Numbered from the stretch's first letter, positions 1 to 8,809 are shown. The stretch: 64,000 nt of DNA from Corynebacterium sp. 13CS0277 (GCF_002994655.1 NZ_PPDL01000007.1:1-64000); one strand, 5' to 3'. Notes: a model not told the origin generated them from the letters alone. Program-made: numbers and translations.

Positions 1-557
1 ATGTCTGCGCGGCAGGTGGCGGGGAGGTTGGGGCCGAAGATCGGTTCGGCATCGATGACGTCACTAGCCTGAACACCAGCGGGGGTGGAGCCCTCACCGA
101 CGGCAGGGGTGTCGGCCTCCTCGACGACAGAGGCGTCCATGGCATCAGCGGACTCGCCCACGGCAGCACCAGTGCCGGCAGCATCGGCGGCAGAGGTGTC
201 GACGGCATCAGCGGACTCGCCGACGGCTGCATCGTCGGCTGAGTCGGACGTGTCGTGGGCAGGGGTGGTCGTCTTATCGATGGCGGGGATGTTGACGGTA
301 ATCGCGTCGGCAGGCTTGTCCGTCCTGTCGGCGGCAAGTGCCGGCTCGAGTCGCACATCACGGCACTCGACAGCGGTGGGCTGCGTGCCGGGGTGGGCGA
401 TGGTCGGCGTTCCGGTAGTGCTGCGCGTGGTGTTGTTGGTGGCAGGGGTGTTCGACCCGTCGGTGATGGGGCCGAGGTCTTCTTCCGGGATGAGGGTGTA
501 GTTGCGGGGGTCGAGGAAGGGGGTTTTGTTGAGCTTCTTGCTCTTGCGGTACGCCAT
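1..557 (-). CDS. Partial unrecognised Asp/Ala-rich protein (5' end only)
   Basis: Reading the minus strand from the ATG at 557 gives 185 codons with no stop, so the gene runs off the left edge. The start is well supported: an AAGGAGGT ribosome site lies at 567-574. The protein begins MAYRKSKKLNKTPFLDP, a basic start with no signal peptide. It then becomes a low-complexity Thr/Ala/Asp-rich region. The unit AVGESADA-(V/M)-D-(T/A)-S occurs twice, about 24 residues apart. There is one Cys in the first 100 residues and no membrane segment. I do not recognise a family and infer no function. It lies downstream of ackA on the same strand, separated by a terminator and a long gene-free block, so it is probably transcribed on its own. 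Confidence 0.75.
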   Translation of the reverse strand, partial: MAYRKSKKLNKTPFLDPRNYTLIPEEDLGPITDGSNTPATNNTTRSTTGTPTIAHPGTQPTAVECRDVRLEPALAADRTDKPADAITVNIPAIDKTTTPAHDTSDSADDAAVGESADAVDTSAADAAGTGAAVGESADAMDASVVEEADTPAVGEGSTPAGVQASDVIDAEPIFGPNLPATCRAD

Positions 558-658
558 GGTTGCCGGACCTCCTTAGGAGTGGGTCGAACGTTTGTTGGAC
601 GCCACTGTATGGGGGCTTGTGGGGTGTTGTCGAGGGTTTTGGGCAACTTTTTTGACGT

Positions 659-667
659 TGTGGATAA
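659..667 (-). promoter_or_regulatory. DnaA box (TTATCCACA on minus strand)
   Basis: The plus strand reads TGTGGATAA, an exact match to the DnaA 9-mer. A second identical box in the same orientation starts 31 bp further on. Binding is inferred from the consensus only. Confidence 0.5.
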
Positions 668-689
668 CCGAAGGGTTTTTCGAGCTGGT

Positions 690-698
690 TGTGGATAA
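690..698 (-). promoter_or_regulatory. DnaA box (TTATCCACA on minus strand)
   Basis: This is a second exact TGTGGATAA in the same orientation as the box at 659-667. The 31-bp start-to-start spacing is close to three helical turns, so both would face the same side of the DNA. Confidence 0.5.
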
Positions 699-740
699 CT
701 TTGGGGTGTTTTGGTGGTGGTTCCTGGGGTGTGGTGTATG

Positions 741-802
741 GGGGTGTGACGTTTGTGGGGTGGTGTGCTGGTCGTGTGGGTGTGTGTGGGGTGTGACGTT
801 TG
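741..802 (+). repeat. 15-bp direct repeat pair (741-755 and 788-802)
   Basis: GGGGTGTGACGTTTG occurs at 741-755 and again at 788-802, inside the GT-rich block. The copies are 47 bp apart start to start. Function is unknown. They may be an operator pair or simply a local duplication. Confidence 0.6.
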
Positions 803-965
803 GGGTGGGATGCGGGGGTGTTTATCTGTCGCTTGATTTGATGGTGTTGTTTTTCTTTCTTCGGGAGGGGTCTTCCGGGCCCGTGGAATCATGAGTGGTT
901 TTGCATGTGTGGGGTTGCGGGTGTGCGTGTGCGGTGTCTTGTCGCGGTGTTGTGCGGGCATAGAA

Positions 966-1007
966 AAAGGGGGTCGGGGCACCTGGTGTGGTGCCCCGAC
1001 CCCCTTT
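966..1007 (-). terminator. Intrinsic terminator of pta-ackA
   Basis: An 18-bp perfect stem (966-983 with 990-1007) closes a 6-nt loop, TGGTGT. Read leftward it is followed by a T run (AAAAA at 964-968 on the plus strand). It lies just past the ackA stop codon. Confidence 0.9.
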
Positions 1008-1026
1008 CGTGTGGGGTGGCGGGTAT

Positions 1027-2229
1027 TTAGCTTTGCCCGGCAAGCGCCACGGCGTAGCGGGCGATCGCGAGCTCCTCGTTGGTCGGGATGACGAACACCT
1101 TGACCTGGGAATCGTCGGCGGAAATTTCTCGCGTGCCCGTGTTGGGCTGGGCGTTACGCTCCGGGTCGATCTTGATGCCGAAGCCTTCCAGCCCGGCCAG
1201 AGCATCGGCGCGCACATCAACAGCGTTTTCGCCGACACCCGCGGTGAAGGTGATGGCGTCGACGCGCCCGAGGGCGATCATGTACGAGCCGATGTAGCGG
1301 CGCAGCTGGTGGATGTACACGTTGTACGCCAACCACGCGTCCTGGTCTTCGGCGTCGATGCGGGCTTTGATGTCGCGGAAGTCGTTGACCCCGCACAGGC
1401 CTTTGACACCGGAGTCGCGGTTAAGCAGCTGATCGATCTCGTCAATGCTCATCCCTGCGCTGCGGTGGAGGTGGAAGACGATACCGGGGTCAATGTCGCC
1501 GGAGCGGGTGCCCATGACGAGGCCGGCGAGCGGCGTCATCCCCATGGTGGTGTCGATGGCCTGCCCGCCGCGGATTGCGGCGGCGGAGGCACCGTTACCC
1601 AGGTGGAGGGTGATCTGGTTAACCGCACCCGCCGGCATGTCGAGGAGTTCCGGCACGTGGGAGGACACGTATTCGTGGCTGGTGCCGTGGAATCCGTAGC
1701 GACGCACCCCGTGCTGCGCGGCAATGTCCGCGTTGATGGCGTAGAGGGCGGCGGCAGGCGGCATGGAGTGGAAGAAGCCGGTGTCGAAGACGGCGACGTG
1801 CGGTACGTCGGGCAGCAGTTCGCGCGCCACCTCAATGCCGTTGATGTTGGCGGGGTTGTGCAGCGGCGCCAGCGGGATGAGGTCCCGAATCATGTCGAGA
1901 ATTTCATCGGTGATGATCTCCGGCTGGGAGAACAGGATGCCGCCGTGCACGACTCGGTGGCCGACCGCACTGATGTCGACGTCGGCGAGCCCGCACCCAT
2001 GGTCCGCCATGAGCTGAAACGCCATGTCGAGCCCCACGGAGTGGTCCGGGATGGGGGCCTGCACCTGGTGCTTCTCCCCCTGGTATTTCAGTGTGATGGT
2101 GCCCTGCGGTTCCCCGATTTGTTCCACCAGCCCGGACGCGAAGGGTTCGTCAGTGGCATGGGTGGCGGGGTCGACAAGCTGGAACTTGATCGAAGAGGAT
2201 CCCGAGTTGAGAACGAGGGCGAGGCTCAT
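1027..2229 (-). CDS. ackA: Acetate kinase
   Basis: This cytosolic enzyme interconverts acetate + ATP and acetyl phosphate + ADP. With Pta it links acetate to acetyl-CoA for overflow metabolism and acetate assimilation. The 400-residue length is normal for the family. The N-terminal phosphate-binding segment NSGSSSIKF is intact, as are [25 protein letters not shown] and FTAGVGENA. Its ATG overlaps the pta stop codon as ATGA, so the two genes are translationally coupled in the order pta then ackA. A strong terminator follows. In C. glutamicum this operon is known to respond to acetate through RamA/RamB; I did not confirm those sites here. Confidence 0.97.
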   Translation of the reverse strand: MSLALVLNSGSSSIKFQLVDPATHATDEPFASGLVEQIGEPQGTITLKYQGEKHQVQAPIPDHSVGLDMAFQLMADHGCGLADVDISAVGHRVVHGGILFSQPEIITDEILDMIRDLIPLAPLHNPANINGIEVARELLPDVPHVAVFDTGFFHSMPPAAALYAINADIAAQHGVRRYGFHGTSHEYVSSHVPELLDMPAGAVNQITLHLGNGASAAAIRGGQAIDTTMGMTPLAGLVMGTRSGDIDPGIVFHLHRSAGMSIDEIDQLLNRDSGVKGLCGVNDFRDIKARIDAEDQDAWLAYNVYIHQLRRYIGSYMIALGRVDAITFTAGVGENAVDVRADALAGLEGFGIKIDPERNAQPNTGTREISADDSQVKVFVIPTNEELAIARYAVALAGQS

Positions 2230-3632
2230 TTCGCTGCTCCTGCCTGGATGGCGGTGATGGCGACCGTGTTGACGATGTCCGGAACGGTGGCACCGCGCGA
2301 CAGGTCATTGACGGGCTTGTTGAGGCCTTGCAGGATGGGGCCGACGGCGAGGGCGTGGCCAGTGCGCTGCGCGGTCTTGTAGCCAATGTTGCCGGCTTCC
2401 AGGTCGGGGAAGATGAACACTGTCGCCTGGCCGGCGACCTCACTGCCGGGCATCTTCTTGCTCGCCACACCCATGTCGACGGCGGCGTCGAACTGCAGCG
2501 GGCCATCCACCTTCAGCTCCGGGTCGAGGCTGCGGGCGTGGGCGACTGCGGCGGCCGCGCGCTCCACATCGGGGCCGGCACCGGAGGTGCCGGTGGAGTA
2601 CGACAGCATCGCAACCTTCGGGTCGATACCGAACTGGGCGGCGGTTTTCGCCGACACGACGGCAATCTCACCCAACTGCTCTGCCGTCGGGTTGGGGTTG
2701 ACGGCACAGTCACCGAAGGCCCACAGGCGGCCACGCATCACCATGAGGAAGATGGAGGACACCACGGACGCGCCCGGCGCGGTCTTGATGATCTGGAACG
2801 ACGGCTTGATGGTGTGCGCGGTGGTGTGCGCCGCCCCGGACACCATGCCGTCGGCCAGGCCGTTGTGGATCATCATGGTGGCGTAGTAGGAAATGTCCCG
2901 CATCGTCTCCCGGGCCTGCTCCAGGGTCACGCCCTTGGCTTTGCGGAGTTCGGCGAACTGGGCGGCGAATTCTTCGCGCTGCGGGTCAGTCTCCGGGTCC
3001 TTGAGGTGGGCGGCGGAGATATCCAGCCCCAGCTCTGCGGCGCGGGCCTGCATGGACTCCGGGTTGCCGAGGATCGTCAACTCGCAAATACCCTGCGCGA
3101 GCAACTGGTCGGCGGCCTGCAGGATGCGATCGTCATCGCCTTCGGGGAGCACGATGTGCGCCTGGTAGTCCTTCGCCTGCTTGAGCAGCCAGTGCTCAAA
3201 CAGGTCTGCGTTCATCACCGGCGCCACCCCGGCAGCATTCCGCTCAATCTGGGCGCGAATGGCCTCACTATCACCCTCGTTGATGTCGGCGACGTGGAAA
3301 TGCCCGGCGACCGTGGCCCCGAGTTCTTCGGCGTGCAGGTACGACAGTTCCACCCGGTAGTCGCCCACGTCTTCGCGGGTGTGCACGAGGAATACCAGCG
3401 GCACCCCGAGCGCGGCCGCCGCCTTCGAATCGAAGTCCAGGGATCCCGTGCCCTGCAGCAGCACCGGCCCGTCCGCCAGCGGTTCGGAGGCAATGATGGC
3501 GGCCAGCGTCGGCTCACCCGTCACGAGGGGCCGGTGCGCCAGCCCCAGGCGTCGGGCGAAGTCGACGACGTCGACTCCTTCGCAGGTGCGTCCGATGGAT
3601 GTGAACAGAACGGAGGGCGCGGAGGCAGTCAC
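2226..3632 (-). CDS. pta: Phosphate acetyltransferase
   Basis: Converts acetyl-CoA and phosphate to acetyl phosphate and CoA, in the cytosol. I place the start at the GTG at 3632, giving 468 residues ([16 protein letters not shown]), because GAAAGGA lies six bases upstream. A longer reading frame to 3728 has no comparable site. An N-terminal DRTGG/P-loop-like regulatory domain begins at [10 protein letters not shown]. The catalytic PTA_PTB domain begins at about residue 160 with [11 protein letters not shown] and includes YSTGTSGAG and [10 protein letters not shown]. The stop overlaps the ackA start by four bases. This is the first gene of the pta-ackA operon. Confidence 0.95.
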   Translation of the reverse strand: MTASAPSVLFTSIGRTCEGVDVVDFARRLGLAHRPLVTGEPTLAAIIASEPLADGPVLLQGTGSLDFDSKAAAALGVPLVFLVHTREDVGDYRVELSYLHAEELGATVAGHFHVADINEGDSEAIRAQIERNAAGVAPVMNADLFEHWLLKQAKDYQAHIVLPEGDDDRILQAADQLLAQGICELTILGNPESMQARAAELGLDISAAHLKDPETDPQREEFAAQFAELRKAKGVTLEQARETMRDISYYATMMIHNGLADGMVSGAAHTTAHTIKPSFQIIKTAPGASVVSSIFLMVMRGRLWAFGDCAVNPNPTAEQLGEIAVVSAKTAAQFGIDPKVAMLSYSTGTSGAGPDVERAAAAVAHARSLDPELKVDGPLQFDAAVDMGVASKKMPGSEVAGQATVFIFPDLEAGNIGYKTAQRTGHALAVGPILQGLNKPVNDLSRGATVPDIVNTVAITAIQAGAAK

Positions 3633-3734
3633 GTAGTGTCCTTTCAAGTGTGTGGGGCCCACGGTGCGTGGCACCCCCAACAGGGGGTGTGTGTCATGGG
3701 CCGCGCCAGCTGGGCGTGCGTGATTCAACGCATA

Positions 3735-3740
3735 ATCCTA
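3735..3740 (-). promoter_or_regulatory. Candidate -10 of the pta-ackA promoter
   Basis: The minus strand reads TAGGAT about 100 bases before the pta start, fitting the actinobacterial TANNNT pattern. No clear -35 was seen, so this is tentative. Confidence 0.3.
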
Positions 3741-3785
3741 CCGTGTTGCATCCACCCCCGGCACCGCATTCGGGGGTGGATGGCC

Positions 3786-4070
3786 TCACATCACCGGGCG
3801 ATGCACCGTCGGGATCGTGATGGTGGGCTCGGCAGGGAACGGCGGCCGCGCAGACGTCGTCGGCGCCACGCTGGTCGCCACCGGCGGTTGGGGATGCGCG
3901 GCAGGTGCCGACGGTGCCGCGGGCGCGGCCGGTGGGGTGGAGCTCCCACCGCCGAACAGCAACGCAAGCACCGCCGCAATCGCCACGGCGACGCCGCCGG
4001 CGACGCGCAGCAGCAGGTCCGCATCGACCCCGGGGAGTGCGGGAAGGGATGCGCCGAAAGTGGTGTGCAT
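3786..4070 (-). CDS. Small single-pass membrane protein with Pro/Ala/Thr-rich tail
   Basis: The 94-residue protein starts at the ATG at 4070 (MHTTFGASLPAL), with an AAGGGGG ribosome site about nine bases upstream. A hydrophobic segment at about residues 18-36 (RVAGGVAVAIAAVLALLFG) can span the membrane. It is followed by a low-complexity Pro/Ala/Thr/Ser tail, probably outside the membrane. A longer frame to 4175 exists, but its extra N-terminus looks non-coding. No family is recognised. It is divergent from fprA and lies upstream of pta on the same strand. Confidence 0.6.
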   Translation of the reverse strand: MHTTFGASLPALPGVDADLLLRVAGGVAVAIAAVLALLFGGGSSTPPAAPAAPSAPAAHPQPPVATSVAPTTSARPPFPAEPTITIPTVHRPVM

Positions 4071-4192
4071 ACAACAAGCCCCCTTATCTGTCAGGACTGC
4101 GTCAGTAGTTCCCCTCCCATGGAAGCAGGCAACCCCACCCGCGGCAAGGGTGTTGTTCGCCCCACCCACCCCCACCGCGAGTGCAGCTAGAC

Positions 4193-4198
4193 TAAGAT
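4193..4198 (+). promoter_or_regulatory. Candidate -10 of the fprA promoter
   Basis: TAAGAT at this position matches TANNNT and would leave a leader of roughly 75 bases before fprA. The -35 is not evident. Confidence 0.35.
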
Positions 4199-4281
4199 GA
4201 CCCTATTTGTTCCTGCCGTGTCTGCACGCCCCGGATAGCCAGGTGCGCGCACACCCGTGTGTTGTAAGGATTCCTTGTTTT

Positions 4282-5637
4282 ATGTCTCGTCCCTTGCGCG
4301 TTGCTGTCATCGGCGCCGGCCCCGCCGGCATCTACGCCTCTGACCTGCTGATGAAGTCGGACACTCCCGTCGAGATTGATCTCTACGAGCGGATGCCCGC
4401 CCCGTTCGGCCTGATCCGCTACGGTGTGGCCCCCGACCACCCGCGCATTAAGGGCATCGTCAATGCGCTGCACAAGGTGATGGAGAAGGAGGAGCTGCGT
4501 CTCCTCGGCAACATCGCTGTCGGCGAGGATGTCACCGTGGAGGAGCTGCGTCAGTTCTATGACGCGGTGGTGTTCTCCACGGGCGCGACCGGCGACCGCG
4601 ATCTCGACATTCCGGGCGCGGACCTTGAGGGCTCCTATGGCGCGGCGGAGTTCGTGGGCTTCTACGACGGCAACCCGGACTTCAAGCGGGACTGGGATCT
4701 GTCGGCGGAGAAGGTCGCCGTCGTGGGTGTCGGCAACGTGGGCCTGGATGTGGCCCGCATCCTCGCGAAGACGGGCGAGGAGCTCCACGTCACGGAGATC
4801 CCGGACAATGTGTACGAGGTGCTGAAGACGAACAAGGCCACCGAGGTGCACGTCTTCGGCCGCCGTGGCCCCGCCCAGGCGAAGTTCACTCCCCTGGAGC
4901 TCAAGGAGCTGGACCACTCCCCCACCATTGAGGTGGTCGTCAACCCGGAGGATATTGACTACGACGAGGCCTCCGAGGCCGCCCGCCGCGAGTCGAAGAC
5001 CCAGGACCTGGTGTGTTCCACCCTGGAGCAGTACGCGATCCGCGACCCGAAGGGCGCGCCCCACAAGCTGTTCATTCACTTCTTCGAGTCCCCGGTGGAG
5101 ATCCTCGGGGAGGACGGCAAGGTGGTGGGCCTGAAGACGGAGCGCACCGAGCTCGACGGCACCGGCAACGTGCGCGGCACCGGCCAGTTCACCACCTGGC
5201 CTGTCGGCGCGGTGTACCGCGCGGTCGGCTACCGCTCCGACGCCGTCAACGATGTGCCCTTCGATGACGAAGCTGCCGTCATCCCCAACGATGGTGGCCA
5301 CGTGCTCGACGCCCCGGGCGGGCAGATCGTGCCGGGCCTGTACACCACCGGCTGGATTAAGCGCGGCCCCGTCGGCCTCATCGGCAACACGAAGGGCGAC
5401 GCGAAGGAAACCATCGAGATGCTGCTCGCCGACTACGCGGCAGGTGCCCTCGACGCGCCCGCACGCCCCGCCAAGGAGGACGTGATCACCTTCCTGGAGG
5501 ACAAGGGCCTGGCGTACACCACGTGGAATGGGTGGCACCAGCTCGATGCGGAGGAGCGTCGCCTCGGCGAGGCGGAGGGCCGCGAGCGGAAGAAGATCGT
5601 CGAGTGGGACGAGATGGTCAAGCACTCCCGCGCCTAA
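4282..5637 (+). CDS. fprA: NADPH-ferredoxin reductase, FprA type
   Basis: This 451-residue flavoprotein passes electrons between NADP(H) and ferredoxin, like mitochondrial adrenodoxin reductase. The start MSRPLRVAVIGAGPAGIYA puts the FAD-binding GAGPAG motif at residues 11-16, as expected; the upstream in-frame extension is not family-like. A second dinucleotide fold follows at VVGVGNVGLDVARIL for NADP. TGWIKRGPVGLIG near residue 360 is the conserved C-terminal FAD/NADP segment. AAGGA precedes the start. It stands alone, flanked by its own promoter and a strong terminator. Confidence 0.94.
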   Translation: MSRPLRVAVIGAGPAGIYASDLLMKSDTPVEIDLYERMPAPFGLIRYGVAPDHPRIKGIVNALHKVMEKEELRLLGNIAVGEDVTVEELRQFYDAVVFSTGATGDRDLDIPGADLEGSYGAAEFVGFYDGNPDFKRDWDLSAEKVAVVGVGNVGLDVARILAKTGEELHVTEIPDNVYEVLKTNKATEVHVFGRRGPAQAKFTPLELKELDHSPTIEVVVNPEDIDYDEASEAARRESKTQDLVCSTLEQYAIRDPKGAPHKLFIHFFESPVEILGEDGKVVGLKTERTELDGTGNVRGTGQFTTWPVGAVYRAVGYRSDAVNDVPFDDEAAVIPNDGGHVLDAPGGQIVPGLYTTGWIKRGPVGLIGNTKGDAKETIEMLLADYAAGALDAPARPAKEDVITFLEDKGLAYTTWNGWHQLDAEERRLGEAEGRERKKIVEWDEMVKHSRA

Positions 5638-5646
5638 CCCGCCACC

Positions 5647-5700
5647 ACCCCACCCCACGCACCGTGATGAGAGTCACGGGCGTGGGGTGGGGTTGTTTTT
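5647..5700 (+). terminator. Intrinsic terminator of fprA
   Basis: A 14-bp stem (5647-5660 with 5680-5693) encloses a second smaller hairpin, CCGTGA...TCACGG. It is followed by TGTTTTT on the plus strand. Confidence 0.9.
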
Positions 5701-5760
5701 GGCGATATTTCCCGCCAGCGGCTTGGTGATTGGCCGCCCGGTGGTTTACGTTGACCCGCT

Positions 5761-6267
5761 ATGTCTTACTTTTTTGCGGTGTCCCCGCTGTCCGCACTCT
5801 CCGCGCTGGAGGTGCACAACCTGTACAAGCTCCGCGTCGACGTGTTCGTGCACGAGCAGCGCTGCCCCTACGCCGAGATCGACGACATTGATGCGCTCGA
5901 CTCGACGGCCCACATGCAGGCCTTCGACAGCAACAAGGTGCTGCGCGGCACGGCCCGCGTCTACGCGGTGGATACGGCCACGTTCGCCCGCGAGTGCGGC
6001 CTGGAGTCGGTGCCGACGGACTCTGCCCAGGTGGCGGAGATCGGGCGGGTGTGCGTCGACCTGGAGTCCCGCAACACGGGATTGGGGAAGGAACTCATGG
6101 AGCAGGCGCTGCGCCTGGCGGAGGAAACCTACCCGGGCCTGCCGATCGTGATCACTGCCCAGGCGCACCTGGGTGACTTCTACTCCCAGTTCGGTTTCAC
6201 CCGCATCGGGGAGGACTTCGACTGGGATGGCATCATGCACACCCCGATGCTGCGGGCCGCAGCTTAG
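5761..6267 (+). CDS. ElaA-like GNAT acetyltransferase
   Basis: A 168-residue single-domain GNAT protein. The N-terminal segment LRVDVFVHEQRCPYAEIDDID matches the ElaA family signature. The acetyl-CoA loop is CVDLESRNTGLGKELM, and QFGFTRIGEDFDWDGIMH closes the fold. Members acetylate unknown small molecules or proteins in the cytosol. C. glutamicum carries an acyltransferase at this place next to fprA, as I recall. The stop codon interlocks with that of the convergent ABC ATPase gene (TTAG), leaving no intergenic space. Confidence 0.88.
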   Translation: MSYFFAVSPLSALSALEVHNLYKLRVDVFVHEQRCPYAEIDDIDALDSTAHMQAFDSNKVLRGTARVYAVDTATFARECGLESVPTDSAQVAEIGRVCVDLESRNTGLGKELMEQALRLAEETYPGLPIVITAQAHLGDFYSQFGFTRIGEDFDWDGIMHTPMLRAAA

Positions 6268-6878
6268 GCTGCGCGCGCAGGCAGCCGCAGTTCGGCGTCG
6301 CAGGAGGCGACGACGCGCGGCGAGTGGGTGGCGATGATGACGGTGCCGCCGAGGCGCCGCAGGATGCCGAGCACCAGGTCCTCGTTCGCCGTGTCGAGGG
6401 AGCCCGTCGGCTCGTCCGCGAGGATGAGCGGCGGGTTTTTCACAATGAGCCGCGCGAGCGCCACCCGCTGTTGTTCCCCTCCGGAGAGCACCCCGGCGAG
6501 TTCTGTCCCCCGCCGCGCCAACCCGACCTGGGTGAGTGCCTCCTCAATTTCCCAGGCTGCGACTTTCCTGCGGGCGAGGCCCACGTTGGCGGCGACGGTG
6601 TCCCCGCCGACGAGCCCATAGTCTTGGAACAGCCAGCCGGCGACATCCCGGCGGAAGATGCGACCCCGCCGGCCGTGGGGCCCGGGGTGGGGGCGCCCGT
6701 CGACGCGGATGGTGCCGGTGCCCTCCAGGAGGCCACCGATGAGGCCCAAGAGGGTGGATTTCCCGCAGCCGCTCGGCCCGGTGATGGCGGTGAGCCCCGG
6801 GGTGATGGTGGCGGTGATGTCCCGCAGGATCCACGTGTCGTGGAGGCGGTAGCCTACGGCCTCAAGGTCGATGTCCAT
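6264..6878 (-). CDS. ABC transporter ATPase, bacteriocin-export/LolD-like
   Basis: A 204-residue nucleotide-binding domain starting MDIDLEAVGYRL at 6878, with GAAGGAGA just upstream. All motifs are visible: Walker A GPSGCGKST, Q-loop WLFQDYG, signature LSGGEQQR, Walker B LILADEP and switch His in IIATHS. Size and motifs resemble the lactococcin-972-group export ATPases, which pair with the kind of permease encoded upstream. It overlaps that permease gene by 25 bases, so the two are one unit. Substrate is unknown. Confidence 0.85.
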   Translation of the reverse strand: MDIDLEAVGYRLHDTWILRDITATITPGLTAITGPSGCGKSTLLGLIGGLLEGTGTIRVDGRPHPGPHGRRGRIFRRDVAGWLFQDYGLVGGDTVAANVGLARRKVAAWEIEEALTQVGLARRGTELAGVLSGGEQQRVALARLIVKNPPLILADEPTGSLDTANEDLVLGILRRLGGTVIIATHSPRVVASCDAELRLPARAA

Positions 6879-8713
6879 GGCTTCTCCTTCAGTGCGCGCA
6901 GCCGCAGCACCGTGGCCACGCACCCGATCGCCGCGGCGATCGGTACGGTGACCCAGCTGCTGGTGGCGTCCATGTCGTGTGCCCAGGCGGGCAGGGGTGG
7001 CAGCTGCTGCGCGGCGGCATGAATCACCGGCACCAGCAGCACAATCATCAGGGTGGTTTCCTCCAGCAGGGGGCGGCTGTGGGTGCGCCACCAAGGCCAG
7101 CCGCAGGCATGCCGGATGCGCGCGCGTTCCCGGCGGCGGCTGCCCTGCGCCACGCCGAGGAGGATGGCGGCGAGCAACAGGCCGCCGGTGGCGGCAGCCA
7201 CCTGCATGACGGCGATATCCCGCTCGGCGCGCCGCGCCGCCGCCGTGTCACGGAACTGCTTGTCGACGCTGTAGACAGCGCCGCTCACCGGCGTGCCGCC
7301 GGCACTACGCAGCACGGCATAGGCGTCCGCTTCGTGGCGGAACGTCAGCTGCCCGGAGCTCAGTGCCGCGCTGATCTCCCGGTCGGGCACGTCCTGCAGG
7401 CTGGGGTCGTGCACGATGAGCACTGGGTTGTCGATAGGTAGTGCGGCGCCGGCGGTGCGGGGCGGCACCCGGGGTACCACCCGGCGGGGATCGGTGGCCT
7501 CGTCATAGATCCGCACCTCATAGTCGGGGTATTTCTCCCCGACCGAGGCTGCGTGCGCGGCCGCGCGGGACGGCACCCACACCACGTGGGAAGGGGTGCC
7601 CGTTGTGCTCACGATCGCCGGCCCGTTCGGGGTGCGCTGCCACTCCGCCACCCCGCCCAGGGCCGCCAGGTCGATGTCCTTGCCGCGGATCTCCTTGGCC
7701 AGGAGTTCGTGATAGCCCTTCGGCCCGCCGGCAAGCGTCACCGCATAGCCGGGGTGCTCCGGGAGAATATAAGGGACAACCTGGCTCTGGGCGCGCGCCG
7801 CCGCGGGCAGGAGCAACCCCACAGCCACGGTCAACACGAGCCGCAGCGCGATCGCCCCGCGGCGGACGAGACGCTCCGGAACATCACCGCCCATGGCGGC
7901 CCGCACCCGCCCCGGGGTCACCCTCGCAACACCGAGCACGACTCCGAGAGCCACAGCAGCTGCCGCCACGGCACCAATCACCGCGGCACGAAGGGGAAAC
8001 AGTTCCAGGGGGCGCGCGCCCGCCGCGGCGAGCACCACCCCGGCAGTCACCACGCCGCCGAACAGCGCCACGACGGGCGCAGGGTGAACAAAGAGCTGAC
8101 TTCGGCGGCCGCCGCCCGCGACCACGACGGCGACTGCCCGCGCCCACGCCCGGGCGTATGCCGCCCCCGCCAACAGCGCCAGGCTCAGCAGCAGCGCAAA
8201 AAACGTGATGGAGGTTCCGCCCCACCATTCCACCGCCGGCGGCAGCCGATGCACCTGTGCTTCATAGCCGGCGCCGCTGAGCACCTCGGCGATCTCCGCG
8301 AGCACGGCACCCCCACCGTCCTCCGGGTGCCCGCGGTAGGCCCAAAAGCCAAACAGGTTGTTCGCCGCCTCGACGGGGGTGTGCTCATAGCGCAGCCCGG
8401 GGGTGAAGCCCCCGTCCGGCAACCGAGAGGGATCACCGGCGTAGGTGATGTCTTGGTTGCCGGAGTCTCCGTCGGCCGCGGTGCGAACCCGCACCAAGGT
8501 GACCTCCGGGTGGGCCGCGGCGATGCGCTGCAGACCAGCCACCGCCTGGGCGTCATCCGGCAGCCGATCCCCCGACATGGCGTGGACGACCCCGTGCTGG
8601 ACGACATAGAAGGAGTTACTCCGTTCCATGCCGGCGATCTGCAGCGCGGCAACCCCACCGGCGAGAAGGCCCACCACCCACAGCAGCAGGCTCAGCTGAC
8701 GAATCACTCGCAT
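6854..8713 (-). CDS. Bacteriocin-associated (DUF1430-like) integral membrane protein
   Basis: A 619-residue membrane protein. It has an N-terminal helix (SLLLWVVGLLAGGVAAL), an external domain of about 130 residues, and hydrophobic segments at about 170-190, 205-225 and 245-265. A further helix precedes a second external domain (about 310-500), and three C-terminal helices follow. This two-ectodomain plan resembles the bacteriocin-associated immunity/permease family (bact_immun_7tm), normally encoded beside an ATPase like the one here. I saw no bacteriocin precursor gene nearby. It may act in export or self-protection, or simply as an envelope stress transporter. It probably has its own promoter at 8757-8785, downstream of purT. 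Confidence 0.65.
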   Translation of the reverse strand: MRVIRQLSLLLWVVGLLAGGVAALQIAGMERSNSFYVVQHGVVHAMSGDRLPDDAQAVAGLQRIAAAHPEVTLVRVRTAADGDSGNQDITYAGDPSRLPDGGFTPGLRYEHTPVEAANNLFGFWAYRGHPEDGGGAVLAEIAEVLSGAGYEAQVHRLPPAVEWWGGTSITFFALLLSLALLAGAAYARAWARAVAVVVAGGGRRSQLFVHPAPVVALFGGVVTAGVVLAAAGARPLELFPLRAAVIGAVAAAAVALGVVLGVARVTPGRVRAAMGGDVPERLVRRGAIALRLVLTVAVGLLLPAAARAQSQVVPYILPEHPGYAVTLAGGPKGYHELLAKEIRGKDIDLAALGGVAEWQRTPNGPAIVSTTGTPSHVVWVPSRAAAHAASVGEKYPDYEVRIYDEATDPRRVVPRVPPRTAGAALPIDNPVLIVHDPSLQDVPDREISAALSSGQLTFRHEADAYAVLRSAGGTPVSGAVYSVDKQFRDTAAARRAERDIAVMQVAAATGGLLLAAILLGVAQGSRRRERARIRHACGWPWWRTHSRPLLEETTLMIVLLVPVIHAAAQQLPPLPAWAHDMDATSSWVTVPIAAAIGCVATVLRLRALKEKPWTSTLRP

Positions 8714-8754
8714 CTCTTGGCCTGCCTTCCTGGCTTTTTTCGCCGCGTGGCCGC

Positions 8755-8776
8755 CAGGTTAGATTCGCCTGACCTG
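8755..8776. promoter_or_regulatory. Inverted repeat overlapping the ABC-unit promoter
   Basis: CAGGTTAG-N6-CTGACCTG is an 8-bp inverted repeat with one mismatch. A minus-strand TTGACG at 8780-8785 is a good -35. The matching -10 region (CTAACC/TAACCT, 8756-8762) lies within the left arm. A regulator bound here would block transcription of the permease/ATPase pair. The half-sites resemble DtxR half-sites (AGGTTAG), but the spacing does not fit DtxR. Confidence 0.45.
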
Positions 8777-8809
8777 CTACGTCAAGGGGTGGCACCCCCG
8801 CGCCTCCCC

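Larger units (their letters stand above)
558..965. other. Gene-free, G/T-skewed intergenic block
   Basis: This stretch between the hypothetical gene and the ackA terminator contains no convincing ORF. On the plus strand it is strongly enriched in G and T and poor in A and C, most clearly at about 600-850. It holds two exact DnaA boxes and a 15-bp direct repeat. Transcripts of the leftward hypothetical gene would have a C/A-rich, weakly structured leader here. No rRNA, tRNA or recognisable ncRNA was seen. Confidence 0.7.

Noticed and set aside
741..802. CRISPR-like repeats in the GT-rich block
   Set aside because: There are only two 15-bp copies, with no regular spacers and no cas genes.
3633..3728. 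N-terminal extension of pta to an upstream ATG
   Set aside because: The extension is not family-like, while the GTG at 3632 has a well-placed GAAAGGA.
2328..4190. 620-codon plus-strand ORF opposite pta
   Set aside because: It is an antisense shadow of pta with no ribosome site or family features.
8755..8776. DtxR iron-box reading of the inverted repeat
   Set aside because: Half-sites resemble AGGTTAG, but the 6-bp spacer does not fit the DtxR consensus, so it is reported only as an unassigned operator.
8714..8809. Possible bacteriocin precursor gene beside the ABC immunity-type unit
   Set aside because: The space is only 96 bp and contains promoter-like and operator-like sequence, with no ORF of suitable length.
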